Assembly: GCA_029204225.1 (NCBI GenBank)
Contig: CM055106.1
Coordinates: 35,314,361-35,378,360 of the forward strand
Origin: Diphasiastrum complanatum
Taxonomy: Eukaryota; Streptophyta; Lycopodiopsida; Lycopodiales; Lycopodiaceae
Direction: 5' to 3'
Length of the DNA: 64,000 nt
Part shown: piece after piece, positions 23,647 to 34,302 of the stretch
How positions within the stretch are numbered: the first letter of the stretch is position 1
Layout: every line of letters begins with the position of its first letter
Notes under the pieces: model-generated
The model's database searches: none
Told to the model about the DNA's origin: nothing
What the model saw: only the letters and a program-made list of their open reading frames with translations
Position numbers and translations under genes: made by a program

Positions 23647-23924
23647 ATTGAATCCGATATCGGTTCAACGCGTCAGATAAATATCGGTAGAGGAATAAAG
23701 CAAAGTACGCGCGCTGATCTGATATGGTAAGGCCGAGAATGAAATTTTCTGAAAAGCACTGGTCGAAAGTGGCTGATATCGATTCAGCGCGCCTTAATGA
23801 ATATGAGCATGCACAACAATGGATGGCATGCGTCGATTCGATATCGAGAGAATGAAGAAAAACAAGAAGGCTAGAGAGTTCAGAATAAAAGATTACGAAA
23901 TTAAAATATGGAAAGTGGTGCATA

Positions 23925-23932
23925 TATTTATA
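23925..23932 (-). promoter_or_regulatory. TATA box for the minus-strand ORF
   Basis: On the minus strand this reads TATAAATA, preceded by ATTGG (an inverted CCAAT). It is about 280 bp upstream of the ATG at 23646. Confidence 0.4.
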
Positions 23933-24882
23933 GCCAATTCCTGCTGATCACAGCCATACATTTGTCAAATAACGAATTGTGATTTACAGCCTATATTTAT
24001 CATCCAATCAGAATGAGACTAATTTGTACCAACGCCGAAATACATTAACTAGTCTAGTACTAGATTCAACGAATCATCATTAGCCCTACGCCGGAATACA
24101 TTAAATAGACAATCACTAGCCTCCTAGAATAATCATTAAAAAAATTATAAAGAATTGATTAATGGATATCATTGAAAAACGTGAACAAGGAGAATTATTA
24201 CAATCTCTCGTCCTATTTAAGCACCATAAAGACAAAAAATTTTCTTTTGAGATAATGTTCATTCAGAACATTTTCATAAGTCTTTCATTATGCGTTCTAG
24301 TATGATTGTTCTGCGTATGGGATATCGGATCAGCGCGCCTGGCAGACGATGTATTTGCTGCATTTGGACTGCGCGCGTCGAATCACTATTCCAGAACCAA
24401 AATATTATCAAAAATTTTGAAACTATTGGACCCTATATGCATGATCAAAGCTTGATTCGGAAGACTCTTCATACTAGCCAAAGTTATGCAAAATCTATCG
24501 AATCAAGTTTTGATCATTTATATTGCGTCCAATATCGAATGAGCGCGCGATAATACATACTATGGTTGTCAAATGCCTTATATGCGCATTGATTAGCTAT
24601 CGGGTGAAAATCTGGCCTTTGAAATTTTCCAAAATTATAATTATTGGATATAAAAAAGGTCTTATATTTAAAGCTTAACGTTGTCAATTTCAGCATTAAA
24701 TGGTAGAAGTGTGATTAATTGTAGATGTGACCATACTTTATTTGAAATTAGTTCTGGTCAATTCGATATGGACTAATCATTTTGATGATTGATGGATATT
24801 TAGTTTGATTTGATTGACAAGCCTTTGAGTAATCATCATCGTACTACAAGCCACCACGTTTGCAATCATTTCTAATTTTTTC

Positions 24883-24890
24883 TATATATA
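24883..24890 (+). promoter_or_regulatory. TATA box for the H3-like ORF
   Basis: TATATATA lies 224 bp upstream of the ATG at 25114 and is followed by TGATTGACGACGTT. Three motif copies lie between it and the ATG. Confidence 0.4.
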
Positions 24891-25113
24891 CTGATTGACG
24901 ACGTTGAATTTTTTTTGCTTATAGTTATTTGTATCCATGCGATATCAATTCAGTGTGCTCAAAAACAACTTCCTTCAATTCGTTCCTACTCGCTCGCGCA
25001 CATCCGCTACCAGCTAACGGAAATGTTTAGCTCAGGTATCGCTTCGACGCGTCCGACCTGAGGTCTGATCCTAAAATCAACATTATCGCGCGCTGATCCG
25101 CTACTACACAGTA

Positions 25114-25578
25114 ATGGCGCGGACCAAGCAGACAGCACGAGGGCATTCATGTGGAATACCAATTTCAAGTGCGGGTCAGGGAAATCCACAACCACCACCT
25201 CGTCCACCACCACCTCCTCCTAGGCCAAGGGGCAGAACAAGGGACCCACCCTGGCTCATGGATATTCGGAAGCTTCAGAAAACAAATAATCTTCTGATTC
25301 TGAAATCTCACATATAGAGGTCCATTAGTTAGGTGACAAGAAGTCTATCTGCAGATGTGAGATGTATGATAACGGCAATTGAGACGTTGCACACAACATT
25401 TGAGGATTTCCAGGTGAAATTTTTTTTTGATACTGATCTTGCAGCTGTCCATGCTAAGAGGGTGACCATCATGCCCAAGGATTTCAACATTGTGTTCAGG
25501 CTTTGGGACACATATGACAAGTTTGCTGAATACTTTAGACTTGCTCCAATGATGTATACAAAAAAATGTATTACATAA
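25114..25578 (+). pseudogene. Divergent histone H3-like gene with two in-frame stops
   Basis: It begins MARTKQTAR, identical to the H3 start. H3 Lys9 is then replaced by Gly, and the rest of the tail is proline-rich (PQPPPRPPPPPPRPRGR), about 40 residues against 41 in H3. The fold aligns without gaps: DIRKLQKTNNLLILK (alphaN), ADVR and AIETLHTTFEDF (alpha1-alpha2), DTDLAAVHAKRVTIMPKD (the H3 HAKRVTIMPKD block). The C-terminus runs longer than H3 (RLWDTYDKFAEYF onward), 154 codons in all. TAG codons at 25315-25317 and 25330-25332 fall at aligned Gln and Glu positions between alphaN and alpha1. Loop 1 shows no CenH3-type insertion. Probably a decayed H3 variant. It has no introns and lies on the far side of the motif region from the minus-strand ORF. 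Confidence 0.75.
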
Positions 25579-25849
25579 TACAAAATTCCATAGTTATAAT
25601 CTATGGATCTTCAATTTCGATGGATGTTCCAATGTCTTTGCATTTTATATGCTCTTCCTGCCTTACTCTTACCTGCACAAGAGAAATTGTTTTAGCTATA
25701 TATTTTATGAAACTGATTCACTTAGAAATAGAAAAAAAGAAATATTTTTACATGGCATAACGTACCTTTACACCATTCAATTGAAATTGATAGTACTGAG
25801 GTAGATTGAATTGCAACATGTCTAGTTCTGATCGAATGTGATTGAGACA

Positions 25850-26859
25850 TCAATCTTCCTCGACCTCAACCATTGCAAGAATGTTGTCATTTCTTTTCAT
25901 TGTTATCTGAAGTTGATCTTGAGGGTTTATACCAAAATCTTGATCAAGTGGCTTCCAAACATTTTTGCATTTAATCCATCTTCTATAATACAGCAGAAAA
26001 GTGAGCATTTGTTTTTCGATGTGATATCTAAATTTCATGGATGAGTAACATACTCTGCACTCAACTTGCTGATTTTTTTTTTGTATCCCAACCATCATCC
26101 AACAACTCGACGATTATATCAGCACTCAAGTCCTTACAAATAAACATTGTTTTCGTTATCTGAACAGTGCATTTGAAAAAAAATCAACAAAAATAGTAAA
26201 AGGTAGATACCAACTTAATCTATTATTCTTTGATCTAGTGATACATTTTAATATATTCTGAATATCAATACATAGCTTAGCTAAATCATTTTTATCAGGA
26301 AAATCGGTGTGATCATAAAAAAAAACTCCTAACTCTAAAAGTGAATTTGGAGAACGACCTTTATATTGTAAAATACCAATATCCAAATGTATGACATTGA
26401 TTATTCTTGCAATCGATTGAACTGATTGCCATTCAAAGAAATTTGATGGATACAAATCTGCAAAACCAACAAAAATACCTCAAGAAAAATATAATTTAAA
26501 GAAAATGCTAAATCTAAAAAAATTGAATCTGAAAACTTACAAGTGCATTTCCTTCTATCATTTGGATTAAGATCATGAATGTTGAGCTCATTGTGAAGAT
26601 AAGCATGTTGAACTAAAACTTTCGTGATAGATTGACCGGCAAGTGATACTTTAAAATCCATTATTCTGCCTTTCCAAGAGCTTCTATATATGTTATCTGA
26701 TCTTTTTCTTTTTCGGAATGAGCCTTTTGCAGAGGGATGCATCAAGATCCATTGATATTTTTGATATATTCTTAGTATCCATTGATCTTCTGCATTTTTT
26801 TCATTGCAAATATTGATTGCATCAATGGTTCCTCTTGGTCTCCAATTATGTGTAGCCAT
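25850..26859 (-). pseudogene. Unrecognised spliced gene, probably degenerate
   Basis: Exon 1 (26859-26541, 106 codons) starts MATHNWRPRGTIDAIN and ends at a good TT/GTAAGT donor. Exon 2 (26457-26211) follows a TTTTGCAG acceptor, joins exon 1 in frame and ends at a GTATCT donor. It contains SNFFEWQSVQSIARI, GRSPNSLLELGVFFYDH and KNDLAKLCIDIQN. A further coding-like piece (26098-25850) contains VECRVCYSSMKFRYHIEK and QDQLQITMKRN, but I found no in-frame junction to it. I do not recognise the protein. Two junctions with consistent phase argue that it was once a real gene. It is convergent with the H3-like ORF. Confidence 0.45.
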
Positions 26860-27229
26860 TAGTCAAAAATACGAGTACGCAAGCTGAGATCGGAGAGAAT
26901 ATAGAGATTGCAAGGTAAACCTAAGAATGACAAGAAAATGAGAGATAGAATGAAAAAAATGAGAGGTATACCTATGAATGACAAGAAGTCCCTTAACTAC
27001 AAGGATTAGTTAACCACAGTTTATGACTATTGACGTCAAATCAACCTCGAGTGAATAATGACGGGTAGCATAAGAGTATTCGGGCAGTAACTATGGTCCA
27101 ATCACAAAAAGTTATGTCATTTAAAAGGTACAATGAAATTTCTTTTTTTTTGTACCACCAAACCATGCTTTTAGCCTGAAAGGTCCAATTTAGCCAAATA
27201 AGATCCAATATCCTCGTAGAAACACAAAG

Positions 27230-27540
27230 GATTCTAAATTTAGAGACTATTTTACTTTTGCTAATTTTGTACTCTATTTGTTCTTGGAGCATCTCTTTGA
27301 GAGCTATGGCTCTTGCCAATGGACGGTATATGTGCCTACAATCACGTGAGAGGTTGATCATGCTCTAGATTCAGGCCCAATGTATTGAATGATTAATAAT
27401 GATGAAGATTGCTATCTTACTTTGTCTAATTTGGTAAAGATTTGCCAATTTTATCTAGTTTCTTAATTTCTTGTTTTGTCACGCCAATTTGATTCTAGAG
27501 AATAAACTAGATGTTTGAATGCTAAGATTGGCACATGACA
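27230..27540 (+). repeat. 3' part of a chromodomain-gypsy LTR
   Basis: It shares its last ~300 bp with the LTR ending at 35581, including ATGTTTGAATGCTAAGATTG and the terminal GGCACATGACA. The matching LTR start TGTCATGTGC was not found, so the copy is 5'-truncated. No primer-binding site follows. Confidence 0.65.
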
Positions 27541-28039
27541 CTATTAATCTCATTCATAGGAAGTTTTGGACAATTTAGGATTAGTCTTTGACAAGTCCTT
27601 TTTTGGATGTGATGCAATAGTTTTGATCTCAAGGAAGACACAGTCCTTGAGTGATTTGCCTCATTGACAACTACATATTGTCTTAACTGGCCTTTGCATC
27701 ACTCTTTTGGAATTCAATACTCAAGATAATCATATTACCCTTGTAATTCTTCTCAATAAATTTTTGTTCGAAGCAAAACTTCATGACAACATAGGTGAGC
27801 ACTCAGGACCCGAAGACATCCTATGTTGAGCATAGGTGAGAGGACAGGACCTGAGAGACCACCTATGCTAGTTTGCATGATCTGATGATATCTTGATGTT
27901 TTGACACAAAAAGACACACCCAAAAAAAAAATTGTTGAAATGGCAAGCAGGCAGTAAACAGAATTAATGAACAAAATTTAGAAAATAAAGTAACTAATAC
28001 ATATCAAAATAAAAACAAGGCTCATTGTACTTTCTAAGT
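27541..28039. other. Probable gypsy 3' flank, no gene
   Basis: A short repeat of the ACATAGGTGAG/GCATAGGTGAGAGG kind occurs at about 27788-27865. No coding sequence. It may include remains of the 3' LTR of the minus-strand gypsy that follows, but the LTR boundaries could not be placed. Confidence 0.35.
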
Positions 28040-28075
28040 CTACTCCCATTAACCACAGTTTGGAGTCGTGCATAT

Positions 28076-29186
28076 TCAAAGGCAAAATATCTTTTGAATG
28101 ACATAAGGTCCTTGGCCAGAAAATTTGAGTTTTCCTTTAAATGATTTGGCTTGGACCTTATCTCCTATAGAGGACTCTTTGAGTTTTAAAGATTGATCAT
28201 GCCATGCCTTTTGTTGACGTTTGTGGAGTTGTTGAGCATGGATGCTGATCCAACGTATTTCACACAATTTTTCTAGATGAAATAATCTGTTTGCTAGGAT
28301 TTGTCGATTATCTAGCTCAAGATTATAGGCTACTCGAAGGGATGTAATATGGAATTCTACAGGCATAACGGCTTCTCGGCCATATACTAGCTGGAAAGGG
28401 GTTAAGCTTGTGGCTCACTTTGGTGTAGTGTGGTAGGCCCATAGAGCAAGCAGCATGAAGTTTTAGTTCCCAATCGGATCGGCTGGACTCGACTATTTTG
28501 GTGAGAACACCACATAAGATTTTGTTTGTGGATTCCGCCTAGCCATTGCATCGTGGATAATATGACTTTTGCGATGTACCACAAAAAAATTGGAAAGTAG
28601 ATATGCTATGACAGAGTTAAGAAAATGTGTACCCCTATCGCTGATAAGTTCTAGAGGACCTTCGAAACAAACAATAACTTGTTCATAGAGAATTTTTGCG
28701 GTAGAATGAGCGTCAACATTACGAACAGCTCTTGCTTCAGCCCATTTGGTACAATAGTCCGTAGCTACGACGATATAGCGAGATTGGGTGTGTCTAGCAG
28801 TGGGACTAATGCGTCCAACATAATCAATTCTCCATTTCTGGAAAGCTTGATCAGTTGTGACAGGGTGTAAAGGCATATACTCAATTTTTTGAAATCGTTG
28901 TGTTCGCTGACAAACGTGACAAGTCTTAGTGTAGGTATCCGTTAAAGAGAGTTGGCCACCAAAATCTAGCCAAGAGGATTTTCTTAACAGTCAGTTTGGA
29001 AGAGAAATGACCTGCTCCAACACCTTCATCAGTGAGGGAGATAACAGAGGGTATTTCACCTTCAGTAAGACAACATTGGATAATTCCATTTAACCCTTGC
29101 TTGTAAAGTTGGCCTGCAATGAACATATAAGGTTTGGTTTTGAGGACCAATGCACGTTGTTCGGGTTTAGATAAGGATAGATCCAT
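28076..29186 (-). pseudogene. Gypsy integrase, decayed
   Basis: The zinc-binding part shows ARFWWPTLFNGYLH then CHVCQR (about 28925-28905). The core has WRIDYVGRISPTARHTQSRY, VVATDYCTKWAEA (first catalytic Asp) and ELISDRGTHFLN (second Asp). The C-terminal part (28366-28076) has LAYNLE-like and FKGKLKFSGQGPYVIQK segments. Stops break it into three ORFs. Confidence 0.8.
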
Positions 29187-29742
29187 CTACCCTAAAGTTA
29201 ATATTTTGTGATTTCCTTGGTCCAAACGGGTGTAGAGTCAACTTGAGATAAGATGTCATCAAGTAAATCATCATGGACATCTTGATCTGGATTGAGCACA
29301 ATGGCATACTTGGATGCATCTGTATGCACATGGAATTATTTGGAATAATCAGGAGCCCAGAGGATAGGTGCATTGGTAAGGGCTTCTTTTAGTTGATTGA
29401 ATGTGACACGTTGTTCATCAATCCATTTGGGGACAAGAACTACTTTATAGATTAATCGTACTTTATTAGCGAAGTCTAGAATAAAGCACCAATAGTAATT
29501 GGCATGGCCAAGTAAGGAAAACACTTCGCAGATGGTACGGAGTTTGGGTAGATTTTGAATGATTAGGATCTTGTCCGAGTCAGTTGCAATGCCATTTTTG
29601 AAAATGATATGTCCTAACACAATACCATGTGTTATCCAGATTTGACATTTTTCAGGGTTCAAAGAGATGCCGAAGCGTTGACATTGGATAAAAAAATTTT
29701 CAAGCACAAACAAATGACGTGTTTTTTTTTAATGTGCACCTA
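29187..29742 (-). pseudogene. Gypsy RT C-terminal part and RNase H remnant
   Basis: It contains FGISLNPEKCQIWITHGIV, LGHIIFKNGIATD and LGHANYY, all hallmarks of the gypsy RT thumb, then TFNQLKEALTNAPIL leading into RNase H, which is badly decayed. It continues the RT interrupted by the copia insertion on its high-coordinate side. Confidence 0.75.
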
Positions 29743-29747
29743 AATCA

Positions 29748-29945
29748 CGTGAAGGATTTCAAATCATTCAAGATCCAATCCATATCCCAAATCTTTGGTT
29801 ACAATAAGGAGCAAACCAATAATCCTGCCAATGTAGAAAAATCAGCATCTACATACAAAATGAGATGCAAACTCTAAGAAGTACTGATCAAACATGAACC
29901 AAAAGATAAAAGATATTTGTTGTCCATACAATTACAGTACCCTAC
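29748..29945 (-). repeat. Truncated 3' LTR of the nested copia
   Basis: The segment AAATGAGATGCAAACTCTAA and the bases after it match the U5 part of the LTR at 32176-32728. About 100 bp next to the terminus is present here but missing from the 5' LTR. The terminus reads CGTGAAGG where TGTGAAGG is expected. Confidence 0.7.
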
Positions 29946-31639
29946 TAAAAATGACTTTCTTGGAATCATAACAAAAGAATGTAGAAGAACCATCTCCTTC
30001 ATGCATGCACCTAGCAACATCTTTTTCCATATGATCAAAGAAATCATTAACAACAATCTTTTCCAAGGAAGAACCTTCACCTCCATTGATGAAGTTAGCT
30101 CTTTCCTTACCTTTTGCATGCTTGCACTTGCCATGAAGAACCATTGAAACACCATCCTTATCCTCAAGACTAGCCAAGTTAGCACAAAGATGAACATCTC
30201 CAAGAAGCATATTAGATCTTGACCTAGATCTAGCATAAGGAAGCTTGTGAGACTTTGCATAAGATCCACCAATCTTATTGATGCCAAAAGGTAACTTTGG
30301 AAAGTTGAGACCAATCTCCTCTTCCATTCCATCCTTTTTGTTAGCCATAACAAAAGTATCAAGCTTGAAAAGTCTACCTTGTCTATTGCCCCTAACAACC
30401 AAGATTTCTTCCTTTGTAATGAAACAAGCATCGCCACCAAAATTTACCATGTCTCCTTTCTCTATCATTTGACCAACACTTAGCAAATTCTTTGAAAGTG
30501 AAGGAATGTAAAGAACACCATCAAGTCTTGCTTTCCTATTAATAGAGAGACAAATAGAAATTGAACCAATACCTTCAATCGCACATTCACCACCATTGCC
30601 CATGTGAATTGCTTTCTTGGCTCCATCATAAGTGACCAAAGAAGTAAAGAACTCCTTGTGACTAGTCATGTGTGAACACCATGAATCTTTGTCACCTTCA
30701 CTTGATATTGGACTTGAAGAATACATCAAAAGAGAATCACCACCACCTAGATTCTCATCATTAGTAATAAAGTTGATTTGCTTGCTACCTTCATCTCTTT
30801 GCTTCTTGAAACAAGCATTTGCAAAATTCCCTTTGATTCCACAATAAAAGCATTTCAACTTTGACTTATCTTTCTTTTTGCCAAAAGAGAAAGTCTCACC
30901 TTGATCTTGCCCTTTAGACCACTTGCCTTTGCCTTTGGCCTTGAAGTTACCTTTGATGAACATAGCCTCCTCTTCATATTGAGATGTCGATGTAGATCCA
31001 CCTCCTCTTGATTGAAGCCTATACGCCTCATTCACCAAGATCTCTTGCAAATCCACAATGCTTGGCAAAGTCTTTTGAATAGCAAAACTTTGAACAAGAT
31101 TAGCATGATCATCCAATAAGCCATTAAGTATAACTTGAACAAGTTGTACCTCCTTAATGCTTCCATCCATACATGCTAACTCATCATTGAATGCTTTAAC
31201 CCTCATAACAAAAGCATGAGTACTGCAAACTTTGAAAGATTTGCCTCCTAAGAGTAAGCACTCTTGATGTAGACTTGGATTCATAAAGCTTCTTCAAAGC
31301 TTCCCAAGCCTCCAAAGATGATGTGCACTTACCAACTTCCTTGAGAAGCTCATTGGTAACATTCATCTTAATCATGTGTAGAGCTCTTTTATCTCTCTTG
31401 TCATACCTCACTTGATCTTGAGAAGCTTGAGTTCTCTCCTCCACACCTGCAACAATCTCCATCAACTCATTCATCTCCAATAAGGACTCCATCCTCACCT
31501 TCCAAGTAGAATAGTTGATTGAGGTAAGCCTATCATTGCCTTCCAACATGAATCCACCACTTGTAGCCATGTTGCAATGACCTGATCTTCTTCTTTCAAC
31601 TTGTTCCAATGCACAAAGCACTCTCTTGAATGTCAACAA
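29932..31639 (-). pseudogene. Copia gag-protease-preintegrase ORFs, frameshifted
   Basis: The first ORF (31639-31196) is Gag: FMLEGNDRLTSINYSTWKVR, LLEMNELMEIV, RALHMIKMNVTNELLKEV, KKLYESKSTSRVLTLRRQI. A frameshift near 31280-31200 leads to the second ORF (31284-29932, 450 aa). It has the rest of Gag (LVQVILNGLLDDHANLVQSF), a CCHC-type knuckle that has lost its final Cys (CFYCGIKGNFANACF region), a decayed protease (DKDSWCSHMTSHKEF in place of the DSGAS site), and LDGVLYIPSLSKNLLSVGQM with RQGRLFKLD of pre-integrase. Confidence 0.85.
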
Positions 31640-32163
31640 ATGAACTCAAGTAGAAATCACAAAGATATGGAACCTCTCAAATCTCTTCTAGCACTTCTAA
31701 CTAAAAAATCAACACATAGAATAGTGAAATCTTGATCAACCTATGATCTATTTTTAATATAATGATTCTTGCCACTTCCTAAGATTGAAACACACTCAAA
31801 TAAAGTTCAGTAACCTCACAAACTAGAGATCCAATCAAAATTAGGGTTTTGACAAAATCACAAAAAATTGAATATCTCAAATTCTACATGCAATTTCTAG
31901 AAACTTGACATATCGTCTTGTAGACTCCAATGAGACCTTCCTAATGCACCAAAAATCATCTAAATCTAGTAAGCCAAGTGTGAAATTGGAATTGATCAAG
32001 TATATAACCCTATATTGAGTTTTTTGACCTACAAAAGATCAATTCTACACATGCAAAAATGCTGATTTTTTGAGTAGAAATCAATCTAGCATGCTCTAGC
32101 ATTGGTAACTCCTCCAAATCCTTGCTAAAGATGGCTGATCCTTTCATAACCTGAAACACAAGA

Positions 32164-32175
32164 GCTCTGATACCA
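32164..32175 (-). other. Copia primer-binding site
   Basis: On the minus strand this reads TGGTATCAGAGC, complementary to initiator tRNA-Met. It abuts the LTR at 32176. Confidence 0.85.
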
Positions 32176-32728
32176 TGTGAACAAAATGAGATGCAAACTC
32201 TAAGAGATATTGATCAAACATGAACCAGAACATAAAATATGTTTGACGTCCGTACAATTACAGTACCCTACTGTATTTCACATGTGTGAAACCGAAAATA
32301 GCAAAATATGAACATTCTACACACGAGATTGCAAGATAACATCATGAGAGTGCAACAATGAGTTGTAGAACCCAAAGAGAACCATGTATAATGATGAAAT
32401 GAGAGAGAGAAGAGAGAAGATTGTGTTTCTCCATGAGTTACATCCTTTTATAGAGTTTTCAAACCCTATTTGGCCACTTGGCTTTCCCTCCAAAATGTAA
32501 ACCCTACTATTTTGGGGTCTAGATCCAATGTACCCAAAGTTCAAATTTGAATCTCTCTCAAACTCGACTACCAACTTTCCCACACTTTTAAAAAGTGTTT
32601 ATTGAATGTATTTTAAACTAATATAACTTCAAAAAGTTTATCTCTAAGTCTAAAATGAGTTTTGGCCTCTTATTTACAATTAACCAAAATATGACTAAAC
32701 TAGACTAAACTAGTTGAAATCTCTCACA
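32176..32728 (-). repeat. 5' LTR of the nested copia (553 bp)
   Basis: On the minus strand it begins TGTGAGAGATTTC and ends TTCACA, next to the primer-binding site. A TATA-like CTCTATAAAAGG lies at about 32446-32457. Its central part is homologous to the plus-strand LTR at about 58205-58450. Confidence 0.85.
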
Positions 32729-32733
32729 AATCA

Positions 32734-33441
32734 TCCAAGTAAACTTTTAGGGTATCTCCCATCTGCTGAGAAAACGCAACTTGCATAACATGTTGGAAAG
32801 TGCTAGGAGCATTACAGAGACCAAAAGGCATGACTTTTCAACAAAAGGTTCTCCATTCTATGGCAAAAGCGGCTTTATGTTGATCTTATTCAGTAATTTG
32901 AATCATATTGTATCCGCTAAAGCCATCTAAGAAGAAGTAGGCCTCATCTCCTACGAGATTTTCTAAGATGGATTCTCCGAAAGGTAATAAAAAATGATCA
33001 TGTTTTGTGAGGGCATTAAGTTTCTTAAAATCAACACAGATCCGAAGTTTCCCATTTTTCTTAGGAACAATGACGATTGGGTAGACCCATTAAGTATGTT
33101 CAATTTCATAGATCATCTAACAAGCGTTGTAATTCTTCTTTGATTTTGGCCTTATAGATTGGATTACATCTGTAGGGATGACTAGCAGTTGGTCTCGCAC
33201 CCGGTTTAAGGGTAATACAACGCACAGCTCCCTGGGGTGAGACTCCTTTCATGTCTTTATAGGACCAAGCAAAGACATGTCGATATTTGCACAGAAGCTT
33301 TTCTAGCCTTCTGCGTTGTTCCCGATTGAGATGAGCCCCGACGTGGACAATGTATTCGTTACTTTCATTTGGCTCACTCAAGGAGAGAGTGATGGTTTGG
33401 GTAGGGCCTTCGTATGGTGAATTACCATTATGTTTGAGCAC
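32734..33441 (-). pseudogene. Gypsy RT N-terminal part
   Basis: The ORF 33441-33106 shows LLCKYRHVFAWSYKDMKG, CITLKPGARPTASHPYR and IKEELQRLL, the start of gypsy RT. The reading continues with stops: YPIVIVPKKNGKLRICVDF, FFLDGFSGYN, MPFGLCNAPSTFQHVM, then YLDD, where the copia insertion begins. Confidence 0.85.
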
Positions 33442-33454
33442 TGCATTTCACCTA

Positions 33455-34250
33455 GAGACTGATGGATAGACAAAAAGGGTAAATCAATGGTTGGAATATT
33501 ACTTGAGGCATTTTGTGACAGACCAACAAACAAAATGGATTGATTGGTTGCATTTGGCAGAATTCAGTTACAACTCAACACCCCACATGTCCATTGGAAT
33601 GACACCATTTTATGCATTGTATGGATGTGAACCTACAACGCCAATTGACATGGAGTTAGCAGACGTAACTGTGGCGGCAATAGCAGATGAATTGCAGAAC
33701 ATGCAAAACACCCTTAAAGCGAATCAGGATCATATGCGAGAAGCTCAACAAAAGATGAAATATTATGCGAACAAACTTTGATCATTTAGGAAATCCCACA
33801 AAGGGGATTATGTGTACTTACGATTACAGCCCTATCGCCAATCAGTATTAAAGAAAACCAAGAGCGAGAAGCTATCTCCATGATTTTATGGGCCATATCG
33901 AATTCTCAAAAGGGTGGATGAACTAGCATATGAACTGGACTTACCAATCACAACAAAAATGCATAATGTGTTCCATGTCAGCCTATTGAAGAAACATATC
34001 AAAAAAAATGTTCAAACGGTGGCTGAACTACCACCAATCAATGAAGAGGAGAATTTGGAAGTAGAACCAGAAGTGGTGGTGGGTTACTGAGATAAAGAGT
34101 TACGAAATGGGAAGCGAATACAGCAATACCTGATCAAATGGAAAGAATTACCTCCAGAAGACAACACATGGGAAGATCATTCCTACCTAAAGACATGGCC
34201 TACAATTTTGGAGTCAGCCAGAGGTCTTATGGAGCACGACACTTGACAAA
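33455..34250 (+). pseudogene. Chromovirus integrase end with chromodomain
   Basis: The plus-strand reading contains RVNQWLEYYLRHFVTDQQ, WLHLAEFSYNSTPHMSIG, TPFYALYG and PYRILKRVDELAYELDLP, then VFHVSLLKKHI, the gypsy integrase C-terminus. At about 34130-34230 it ends in a chromodomain, YLIKWKELPPEDNTWED. Such chromodomains bind modified histones and are thought to steer integration of chromoviruses. Stops at 33779 and 34088 disable it. Everything upstream of the last integrase segment is missing. Confidence 0.85.
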
Positions 34251-34302
34251 AAAACTACGTAGTTTTCATTTTTGAGGGCAAAAATGCTTATACTAGGGGG
34301 AG

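Larger units (their letters stand above)
23656..25103. promoter_or_regulatory. Divergent promoter region with repeated GATATCG-TCAGCGCGC motif
   Basis: The consensus is about GATATCGRWTCAGCGCGCC. Forward copies are at 23656, 23775, 24321, 24531, 24941 and 25036. Reverse copies are at 23706, 23826 and 25085, with weaker ones at 24371 and 24581. The region separates a minus-strand ORF (ATG 23646) from the plus-strand H3-like ORF (ATG 25114). Four copies lie downstream of the minus-strand TATA box and three downstream of the plus-strand TATA box, so they would fall in the predicted 5' UTRs. A CCAATCAGA box is at about 24004. No similar motif was noticed elsewhere in the window. Confidence 0.6.
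29748..32728 (-). mobile_element. Nested copia element, 5-bp target duplication AATCA
   Basis: AATCA occurs at 29743-29747 and again at 32729-32733, immediately outside the LTR termini. The 5' LTR is 32176-32728 and the primer-binding site complement GCTCTGATACCA is at 32164-32175. Gag and protease/pre-integrase ORFs follow on the minus strand. Integrase, RT and RNase H are absent. The 3' LTR is cut to about 198 bp. The element sits inside the gypsy RT at the catalytic YLDD region. Confidence 0.85.

Noticed and set aside
25300-25335. A short intron removing the two stops of the H3-like ORF
   Set aside because: The alignment to H3 is continuous and gap-free across the stops, so removing the bases would delete conserved positions. 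Any intron here would also be too short for plants.
25114-25578. H3-like ORF as a functional centromeric H3
   Set aside because: CenH3 proteins usually have a longer loop 1 and lose the HAKRVTIMPKD signature. Here loop 1 is H3-length, the signature is kept, and there are two stops.
23300-26900. Insertion from a giant virus, suggested by a histone-like gene and a repeated promoter-like motif
   Set aside because: The adjacent gene has ordinary plant-type introns, composition does not change at clear borders, and no viral core gene is seen. A search could reopen this.
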